From Candidatus Roizmanbacteria bacterium CG_4_9_14_0_2_um_filter_39_13 (GTDB lineage: Bacteria; Patescibacteriota; Microgenomatia; UBA1406; GWC2-37-13), in the NCBI GenBank assembly GCA_002788865.1, contig PFSC01000027.1, forward strand, positions 1 through 5,812: a DNA stretch of 5,812 bases, written 5' to 3'. Numbering within the stretch: the first letter of the stretch is position 1; each line of letters starts with the position of its first letter. The position numbers and the translations under genes are program-made. This document shows positions 1 through 4,288 of the stretch, in pieces. The notes under the pieces were generated by a model, which saw only the letters and a program-made list of their open reading frames with translations, was not told where the DNA came from and did not search any database.

Positions 1-9
1 ACTCTTTTT

Positions 10-15
10 TATACT
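10..15 (+). promoter_or_regulatory. -10-like hexamer TATACT before the coiled-coil gene
   Basis: TATACT differs from the bacterial -10 consensus TATAAT at one base. It ends 11 bases before the ATG at 27, so the predicted transcript would begin only a few bases before the start codon. No Shine-Dalgarno core lies in that gap. The matching -35 region falls off the left edge and cannot be judged. The T-rich run at 5-10 could be the tail of an upstream terminator whose stem is outside the window. Confidence 0.5.
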
Positions 16-26
16 ACAGTGAAAGT

Positions 27-791
27 ATGGAAAAAAAAGCATACATTCTACTAACCCTTCTATTATTAACATCTTTTCTTGTAGCTCCCGTGTCTTTTGC
101 ACAAAGCACTGACGATTCGACCGAAGTCATGACAGAAGATGCAACAAAGAATATGTCACCAGAGGATCGAAAGGCAGAGCTGGATGCCAAAATGGAAGAA
201 ATCAAACAAGAGCGTGATACTCGAATGGAAGAAAATAAACAAAAGCGAGAAGATCTCAAAACTGAAATTGAAACAAAGCGAGAAGAAGCAAAGGCAGAGA
301 TGGAGACAAGGCGAGAGGAATTCAAAGCGAAACTTGAAGCACTCAAAGACGAGAAAAAAGTAGCAGTGGTGGAGCGAGTAGACACTCGACTGGCAGAAAG
401 AAATCAAAACATCACCGATAGACTCCTCGGACATCTTGAGCGTATCTCAGGAGTGATTGACAAGATGGAAGACAGGCTTGCCAGTGCTGAAGGAGGGGAT
501 ACGTCAACTGTTGACAGTGCAATTGCCACAGCACGACTTGCTGTTGCCAGTGCAGAGAGTGCAGTTGTTGCTCAATCTGGAAATACCTATGTCATTGAGC
601 TTGGAGATGAGGCAGAACTCAGATCGATCGTTGAGGCGACCGTTGGTCAGTTTCGCTCAGACATGGGTGTCGTGATCACCGCGGTAAAATCAGCTCGAGA
701 TGCCACTCAAAAAGCAGCACAAGTACTGGGAGAGTTTCATAAAGCCAATCCACCAAAGGACGCCATGATGGAAGAAGAAACGAATAAATAA
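27..791 (+). CDS. exported coiled-coil protein with 11-residue repeats, unknown function
   Basis: This 254-residue protein was not recognised as a named family. Residues 1-25 form a signal peptide: Lys at 3-4, a Leu-rich core at 8-19, then PVSFA with a plausible signal-peptidase I cut after Ala25. Residues 45-150 are highly charged and helical. Within them, residues 53-107 are five consecutive 11-residue units ending in Arg or Lys, which suggests an extended coiled coil. Residues 160-240 are Ala-rich and probably helical (for example TARLAVASAESAV), and the tail is acidic. There are no Cys residues and no catalytic motif. The product is expected outside the membrane, perhaps as a spacer or envelope structural protein, but that is inference. 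It is the first of three closely spaced same-strand genes. The ATG at 27 is supported by the signal peptide directly after it and by the -10-like box just upstream. Confidence 0.85.
   Translation: MEKKAYILLTLLLLTSFLVAPVSFAQSTDDSTEVMTEDATKNMSPEDRKAELDAKMEEIKQERDTRMEENKQKREDLKTEIETKREEAKAEMETRREEFKAKLEALKDEKKVAVVERVDTRLAERNQNITDRLLGHLERISGVIDKMEDRLASAEGGDTSTVDSAIATARLAVASAESAVVAQSGNTYVIELGDEAELRSIVEATVGQFRSDMGVVITAVKSARDATQKAAQVLGEFHKANPPKDAMMEEETNK
183..347 (+). repeat. five tandem 33-bp (11-codon) units inside the coiled-coil gene
   Basis: Units begin at 183, 216, 249, 282 and 315. They encode DAKMEEIKQER, DTRMEENKQKR, EDLKTEIETKR, EEAKAEMETRR and EEFKAKLEALK. Every unit starts with an acidic residue and ends with Arg or Lys. 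The first two are also very similar at DNA level, sharing the stretch AAAATGGAAGAAAT, which suggests duplication. The 11-residue period is the hendecad pattern known from right-handed or nearly straight coiled coils, rather than a plain heptad. Confidence 0.75.
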
Positions 792-802
792 CATTATAAA
801 TT

Positions 803-810
803 TATACAAA
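803..810 (+). promoter_or_regulatory. possible -10-like element (TATACAAA) before the Pro-rich membrane protein gene
   Basis: The 30-bp gap between the first two genes is AT-rich and contains overlapping TATACA (803-808) and TACAAA (805-810). These end 13 and 11 bases before the ATG at 822. No Shine-Dalgarno motif is present (ATCACACATTC precedes the ATG). The placement matches the other genes here, but an AT-rich gap yields such words easily, so this is a weak call. Confidence 0.3.
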
Positions 811-821
811 ATCACACATTC

Positions 822-1319
822 ATGGATCCTACAAAAACAGACAAACCAGAAACACCTACTGATGCCACAGTCGCACCAGTTGTTCCACCAGTCACACCTC
901 CAACAACAAGTCCTGAAGCCGGTATCGAAATTCCAAACGCTCCTGCACCTGAACCGATAGCACAAGTCATTCCTTCTGAATCAACACCAGAAGTTGTCCC
1001 GCCAGCTGATATTCCCCCAACTCCTGAAGTGAAATCACCCGAGGGCGATCAGTTTGGATATACAGAGACAAAATCAAATAAGCTCCTATATGTGTTTGTT
1101 TTTGTACTCGTTGTAGTGCTTCTCAGCTTGGTTGGACTCTTTTTTTATAAACAGTATATGAATACTACAGCTCAAGTCGAGCCAGTCGTCGAACCAACCG
1201 TTGCAGTCAGCCCAACTTCTGCCCCAGCGACCGAAGAGGAGTCGGAACTGAACCAGATAGAGATCCCTGATCTTGATCAAGAGATGCAAGATATCAATAA
1301 AGATATAGAGCAGTTATAA
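822..1319 (+). CDS. single-pass membrane protein with Pro/Thr-rich N-terminal half, unknown function
   Basis: This 165-residue protein has no family I can name. Residues 1-75 are low-complexity, rich in Pro, Thr, Val and Glu. Residues 88-109 are one strong hydrophobic segment (LLYVFVFVLVVVLL and onward) preceded by Lys and followed by Lys. Residues 118-140 form a second Pro/Val/Thr linker. Residues 141-165 are an acidic, probably helical tail (ELNQIEIPDLDQEMQDINK). With no signal peptide and a mid-protein membrane span, the long disordered half is most simply placed in the cytoplasm and the C-terminal helix outside, but orientation is not certain. The gene sits 30 bp after the coiled-coil gene and 10 bp before the polytopic membrane protein gene, which suggests co-expression. 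The ATG at 822 is the first in the frame and has no ribosome binding site. Confidence 0.8.
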   Translation: MDPTKTDKPETPTDATVAPVVPPVTPPTTSPEAGIEIPNAPAPEPIAQVIPSESTPEVVPPADIPPTPEVKSPEGDQFGYTETKSNKLLYVFVFVLVVVLLSLVGLFFYKQYMNTTAQVEPVVEPTVAVSPTSAPATEEESELNQIEIPDLDQEMQDINKDIEQL

Positions 1320-1320
1320 T
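1315..1320 (+). promoter_or_regulatory. perfect -10 hexamer TATAAT overlapping the preceding stop codon
   Basis: TATAAT matches the consensus exactly and spans the TAA stop of the upstream gene (1317-1319). It ends 9 bases before the ATG at 1330, so a start site about 7 bases downstream would give a leader of roughly 2-3 bases. No good -35 is seen about 17 bp upstream (TATCAA at 1292-1297). The third gene may therefore have its own near-leaderless transcript in addition to read-through from upstream. Confidence 0.45.
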
Positions 1321-1329
1321 TGTACGCAT

Positions 1330-2343
1330 ATGGATGAAATCACTGAGACCAAAAAACCAATGCCTTCAGAATCTGTTCAAACCAAACTTCCTTCGATTAA
1401 GCAATTAATCGTAGAATCTTGGCAGCTACTTACAAAAAAAGCACTCAAATTGTTATTTCTCGGATTGCTTTCGACTGCGGTATATTTTGCTCTGATTATT
1501 GGGGGAATTCTTTTAATTTTCGGTTTTGGAGCAATGAATATGTCTTCATTTTCAAATCCTGAGGTTATGACTGAAGTATTGTCAAAACCTGGATTTGTCG
1601 GAACATCAGTAACAATATTTGTGATCTGGATTATAGCATTAATCGCAGTCGGGACTGCACTTCAGGCGGGAATGTTGATTCTCCTCAAAGATCCGACAGA
1701 AGATGCATCGGTTATTTCGTATTTCAAAAAAGGATTTTCATATATTGTGCCATTGATTCTCGTAAGTGCGATCACTTTTGTTCTTACTTTTGGCAGTTTG
1801 TTCGTGTTCATCATTCCATCAATGATCATCTCACTCTTTCTCATGTTCACGATGTATGCGGTGGTTTTGGACAATAAAAAGGGAATGGAAGCGATAAAAA
1901 TGAGTATCGGCGTGGTAAGTCAAAATTTTGGTGCCGTCATGGGACGAATCGTTATATTATGGCTCTTCTCTTTTGCCGTACAGATGCTTATTGGCGCACT
2001 TCCAAATGAAGAGCCATCCGCGGCAATATTTTTTATACTGATTACGCTTGTATCAAGTTTTGCAGTCAGTTGGTTTGGTCTTGCGTATATCTTCAAACTT
2101 TATGAACACGCAAGAGCTGTATTTGACCCATCAAAGAAAGTCTCTATGACTTGGATGTGGATCATTTCGATTTTGGGATGGATCATTGGCGCAATGATCA
2201 TTGCTGGAGTCGTTTCGGCTGTTGGAAATAAAGACTTTCAAAATACAATTCAAGAAGCAGTGCAGAAAGAAATGGAAGCGGAGTTTAACGATGAAATGGA
2301 TTCTGAGAATGACCTTGATTACGAAAAAAGCCCAACTCTCTAA
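1330..2343 (+). CDS. polytopic membrane protein, YciC/GPDPase membrane-domain-like
   Basis: This 337-residue protein has a short polar N-terminus and then about six hydrophobic segments, near residues 41-66, 90-116, 139-181 (probably two), 203-225, 231-257 and 273-298. It ends in an acidic, probably cytoplasmic tail (310-337). Two features recall the membrane domain found in YciC-like proteins and attached to some glycerophosphodiester phosphodiesterases. One is the opening SIKQLIVESWQLLTKKALKLL (residues 22-42). The other is the stretch around residues 176-206, with YAVVLDNKKGMEAIKMS followed by a Gln-Asn-Phe before the next span. No phosphodiesterase catalytic domain is present, so no reaction is proposed. 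The family link is from memory of the pattern and is tentative. The gene lies 10 bp after its neighbour, and its TAA overlaps the stop codon of the convergent DUF368 gene. No Shine-Dalgarno motif precedes the ATG. Confidence 0.8.
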   Translation: MDEITETKKPMPSESVQTKLPSIKQLIVESWQLLTKKALKLLFLGLLSTAVYFALIIGGILLIFGFGAMNMSSFSNPEVMTEVLSKPGFVGTSVTIFVIWIIALIAVGTALQAGMLILLKDPTEDASVISYFKKGFSYIVPLILVSAITFVLTFGSLFVFIIPSMIISLFLMFTMYAVVLDNKKGMEAIKMSIGVVSQNFGAVMGRIVILWLFSFAVQMLIGALPNEEPSAAIFFILITLVSSFAVSWFGLAYIFKLYEHARAVFDPSKKVSMTWMWIISILGWIIGAMIIAGVVSAVGNKDFQNTIQEAVQKEMEAEFNDEMDSENDLDYEKSPTL

Positions 2344-3284
2344 TGAGACTTGGCAGTATCATTTATATCTGCAACCTCTTCATGTACCAATTTGAGCTGA
2401 TCAATATAGAAGATGACTCCGATGCCAATTACTATCAAGGTAATACTAAAAAATACTGAAACATCAATTGAGTGAGGAAGAATATTCTTTTCAATCAGCG
2501 GTACGATCTCTCCATGACTATTGATACGAGTAAGGATCGTTTCTTTCCACGGCCACAGTTTTCGTACAGATCCAAGCATAAAGCCGGAAAGAATAGCGAT
2601 TGAAATATTGTGATACTTTGCAAAAAGCCACGTTAAGAATCGTGCAAATACTGAGAGCCCGATTGCAGCACCTGTTATGACAGCAAGAAGAACGTCAGTT
2701 TGCAGGTTTTTTGCAGCATCAAGAACTTGTGCATATTTTCCTATCAATAAAAGAATAAACGAACCAGAGATTCCCGGTAAAATCATCGCGATTATTGCAA
2801 TCATCCCACTGAAAAAAAACATGGGCAGATTTTCAGGCGTTTCTACAGGTACTGCACCAACGAGTATATACGCCGCTATTGCAGTAATGCCAAACGCAAG
2901 GACGTTCCCTGTATTCCACGAAGTCACCCGTTTTGCTACAAGCCAAGTTGAGGCAAGAACGAGTCCAAAGAAAAATGACCAGATAAATGATGGGTAGACT
3001 TCGAGAAGATAGGAAAGGAGTCGTGCGAGAAGAATGATTGATGTGAAGATGCCGGCAAATAATGGAGTGAGAAAATGGATTGGAATCTTTGTAAATGCTT
3101 CTTTGAATTTTAGCTTGAGAAGAAGCCTCAAAACATCACCGCTCATCAATTTTATTGAATAGAGCAACTCTTCGTAAATGCCAGATATGAATGCGACCGT
3201 CCCACCAGAAACTCCAGGAATGAGGTCGGCGAGTCCCATAAAAAATCCTGTGAAGAAAAGGCGCAGATATTTTTTCATATTCAT
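2340..3284 (-). CDS. popT: DUF368 family membrane protein, putative undecaprenyl-phosphate translocase (PopT-like)
   Basis: This 314-residue, highly hydrophobic protein carries the DUF368 hallmarks. Near the N-terminus is FMGLADLIPGVSGGTVAF (residues 15-32, with PGVSGG at 23-28), then GIYEE. In the second half is the inverted-repeat partner ILPGISGSFILLLIGKY (168-184), and then a SGFMLGS...LWPW segment (233-246). The paired PGxSGG/S re-entrant-like motifs and the length are typical of the family. Members have been shown to return the lipid carrier undecaprenyl phosphate across the cytoplasmic membrane for reuse in envelope polymer synthesis, a role shared with DedA-type proteins. Assignment to PopT function here is by family only. 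The ATG at 3284 lies 7 bases after a TATACT box. An alternative ATG two codons in (3278) is possible. The stop is TAG, overlapping the convergent gene's TAA. The upstream gap is filled with repeats. Confidence 0.9.
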   Translation of the reverse strand: MNMKKYLRLFFTGFFMGLADLIPGVSGGTVAFISGIYEELLYSIKLMSGDVLRLLLKLKFKEAFTKIPIHFLTPLFAGIFTSIILLARLLSYLLEVYPSFIWSFFFGLVLASTWLVAKRVTSWNTGNVLAFGITAIAAYILVGAVPVETPENLPMFFFSGMIAIIAMILPGISGSFILLLIGKYAQVLDAAKNLQTDVLLAVITGAAIGLSVFARFLTWLFAKYHNISIAILSGFMLGSVRKLWPWKETILTRINSHGEIVPLIEKNILPHSIDVSVFFSITLIVIGIGVIFYIDQLKLVHEEVADINDTAKSH

Positions 3285-3291
3285 AGGGGAA

Positions 3292-3297
3292 AGTATA
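3292..3297 (-). promoter_or_regulatory. -10-like hexamer TATACT before the DUF368 gene
   Basis: Read on the - strand, TATACT lies 7 bases before the ATG at 3284, so initiation about 7 bases downstream would fall at or next to the start codon itself. The intervening TTTCCCC rules out a Shine-Dalgarno site. The hexamer 17 bp upstream (TTCCAA at 3315-3320) is a poor -35 and lies within the repeat at 3307-3323. Confidence 0.45.
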
Positions 3298-3351
3298 CAA
3301 TATGCAGTTGGAAGTTGGAAGGTAAGAGTTCACACTCCTTGACACAATAAT

Positions 3352-3395
3352 TGTCATCCTGAGAGATCCGCCAGCTGGCGGAGACCGAAGGATCC
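3352..3395 (+). repeat. REP-like palindromic unit, left copy
   Basis: The unit runs from TGTCATCCTGA to AAGGATCC and holds a perfect 16-bp palindrome TCCGCCAGCTGGCGGA at 3367-3382. It pairs as an inverted copy with 3420-3455. The TCATYCTGAG ... GAAGRATC frame resembles intergenic palindromic repeats common in environmental bacterial genomes; that resemblance is from memory. There is no T-run on either side, so it is not a standard intrinsic terminator. Confidence 0.65.
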
Positions 3396-3419
3396 ATTCA
3401 TAAACAATATCTGATAACT

Positions 3420-3455
3420 GGATTCTTCTCCGCCAACTGGCGGATCAGAATGACA
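3420..3455 (-). repeat. REP-like palindromic unit, right copy in inverted orientation
   Basis: Read on the - strand, this runs TGTCATTCTGA, then TCCGCCAGTTGGCGGA, then AGAATCC. It matches the left copy but is a few bases shorter on each side of the palindrome. The central palindrome (3429-3444) has one mismatch where the left copy is perfect. Together the two copies could form one long hairpin with a short spacer (3396-3419), or each could fold alone. Confidence 0.65.
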
Positions 3456-3498
3456 TTGATCGCTTATGATATAGTTTTGTCAAAGACTGTGAACTGTT

Positions 3499-3545
3499 AC
3501 GTTGGAAGTTGGAAGGTCTAACATCTAAGGTCCAAGGTCCAACGT
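3499..3545. repeat. imperfect stem-loop of GTTGGA/TCCAAC words just past the stalk-protein gene
   Basis: The arms are ACGTTGGAAGTTGGA (3499-3513) and TCCAAGGTCCAACGT (3531-3545). They pair over 8 bp, skip two positions, and pair again over 5 bp around a 17-base loop. It starts 6 bp past the TAA (3552) of the - strand gene and may stabilise or end its transcript. No T-run follows on the - strand, so it does not fit a standard intrinsic terminator. Its left arm overlaps the right copy of the 17-bp direct repeat. Confidence 0.55.
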
Positions 3546-3551
3546 CTGAAA

Positions 3552-4178
3552 TTAGAGACCTATGGTTGGAGAAGGTATAATGGTAGGAGTGCTGATATTG
3601 TCAGTATTTTGGTAGGTAAATGTTCGTTTTATGGTAGTACTTGCGTCTGATACTATGCTTTTGACTTGGAGTTCTATTGTCTTTTTCCCGGAGTCCATAT
3701 TGTAGATCACAATATCACTATCGGTGAAATTACTCCAGTTTGCATTGTCGATTCGATATCTCCAAACCACAGAACAGTAATCTCCTTGATCATAACGAAC
3801 ATCTATCTCAACGGGATTGGTTGTGATCACTTCATTTTCTGAAGGTGTGATGATATTTACTGGACCAATGTCTTTTATACATTCAGCACGAGTGATAAGT
3901 GGTGTTGGAGAGGTATCTGGCATACTTTTTGGAGTAGGTGTGGGATTTTCGGGATCACGGATGATGGTAATGATGGTTGGAGATTGGTTGTTTGGCGCTT
4001 CAGTGATTGTCGGAGTTTTGTTGCCCGTTGACCTTTTATCCTGGATATTGAGATAGTTCACGAGGACCACAGAAAGAAGAACAGGAATGGAAAGTGAGGC
4101 CGTGATGACTTCGATATATTTTTTCTTGTCCGGTAGATTGGCAATACTTTTTCTGATTCTGACAAATGGATGGACCAT
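3552..4178 (-). CDS. membrane-anchored protein with Pro/Thr stalk and probable Ig/FN3-like beta domain
   Basis: With the start at 4178 the protein has 208 residues. A basic N-terminus (KK at 18-20) precedes one hydrophobic span (about 22-43), which suggests a cytoplasmic N-terminus and an exported remainder. Residues 50-97 are a Pro/Thr/Asn-rich stalk (TPTPK, SPTPL). Residues 105-190 look like a beta-sandwich domain: NPVEIDVRYDQGDYCSVVWR, then YRIDNANWSNFTDSD and GKKTIELQVKSIV, typical of Ig- or FN3-like folds. Cys100 and Cys135 are the only cysteines outside the membrane and could form a disulfide. A short Pro/Thr tail ends the protein. A role in surface binding or envelope display is inference. 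The frame extends upstream to 4214, but a TACAAT box at 4186-4191 lies 7 bases before the ATG at 4178 and would fall inside the longer form, so 4178 is preferred; 4202 is the main alternative. The gene is divergent from the MFS gene. Confidence 0.8.
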   Translation of the reverse strand: MVHPFVRIRKSIANLPDKKKYIEVITASLSIPVLLSVVLVNYLNIQDKRSTGNKTPTITEAPNNQSPTIITIIRDPENPTPTPKSMPDTSPTPLITRAECIKDIGPVNIITPSENEVITTNPVEIDVRYDQGDYCSVVWRYRIDNANWSNFTDSDIVIYNMDSGKKTIELQVKSIVSDASTTIKRTFTYQNTDNISTPTIIPSPTIGL

Positions 4179-4185
4179 AGAGCAT

Positions 4186-4214
4186 ATTGTACTGCTTTTC
4201 ATGGACGAAGGCAA
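4186..4214 (-). promoter_or_regulatory. probable promoter of the stalk-protein gene
   Basis: On the - strand, TTGCCT (4209-4214, four of six -35 consensus bases) is followed after 17 bp by TACAAT (4186-4191, five of six -10 bases). The -10 ends 7 bases before the ATG at 4178. This is the best two-box promoter in the window, and it predicts a leaderless mRNA starting at or next to that ATG. Confidence 0.5.
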
Positions 4215-4220
4215 GTATTC

Positions 4221-4252
4221 CAGCTCCTCAGCTCCTCAGCCACTCAGCCACT
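4221..4252 (+). repeat. 8-bp tandem repeat array in the divergent promoter region
   Basis: Four consecutive 8-bp units occur: CAGCTCCT twice (4221-4236), then CAGCCACT twice (4237-4252). The two unit types share CAGC at the start and CT at the end. The array sits between the promoters of two divergent genes and holds no coding sequence for the shortest gene models. It could be a slippage-prone microsatellite or a binding-site cluster; nothing seen decides between them. Confidence 0.7.
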
Positions 4253-4269
4253 GAACTGTTGAGTATTTT

Positions 4270-4278
4270 TGTTACAAT
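4270..4278 (+). promoter_or_regulatory. extended -10 promoter element TGTTACAAT before the MFS gene
   Basis: TACAAT (4273-4278) is preceded by TG plus one base, giving an extended -10 motif, which can work without a strong -35. It ends 10 bases before the ATG at 4289, so a very short leader is expected. No Shine-Dalgarno motif is present (AGATATTCTT precedes the ATG). If real, it excludes the longer frame that opens at 4187. Confidence 0.5.
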
Positions 4279-4288
4279 AGATATTCTT

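Larger units (their letters stand above)
3307..3517. repeat. composite repeat element: inverted repeats enclosed by a 17-bp direct repeat
   Basis: The word GTTGGAAGTTGGAAGGT occurs identically at 3307-3323 and 3501-3517. Between the copies lie 21-base inverted arms at 3327-3347 and 3475-3495 (18 of 21 positions match, core AGTTCACA...TTGACA). Inside these are two inverted palindromic units (3352-3395 and 3420-3455). No protein gene lies within. The layout of terminal inverted repeats flanked by direct repeats recalls a small non-autonomous mobile element. A 17-bp direct repeat is longer than usual target duplications, and GTTGGAA words also occur outside, so a nest of unrelated repeats is equally possible. 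It occupies the gap between the stop of the stalk-protein gene and the start of the DUF368 gene. Confidence 0.6.

Noticed and set aside
3352..3455. The paired palindromes as a bidirectional intrinsic terminator
   Set aside because: Stems are strong but no T-run follows on either strand. A repeat-element reading fits better.
3285..3551. The palindromic repeats as a CRISPR array
   Set aside because: There are only two core units, they are in opposite orientation, and there are no regular spacers of equal length.
4187..4288. 34-residue N-terminal extension of the MFS frame
   Set aside because: It is encoded across the 8-bp tandem repeats and the extended -10 element, is unlike MFS N-termini, and runs into the divergent gene's promoter.
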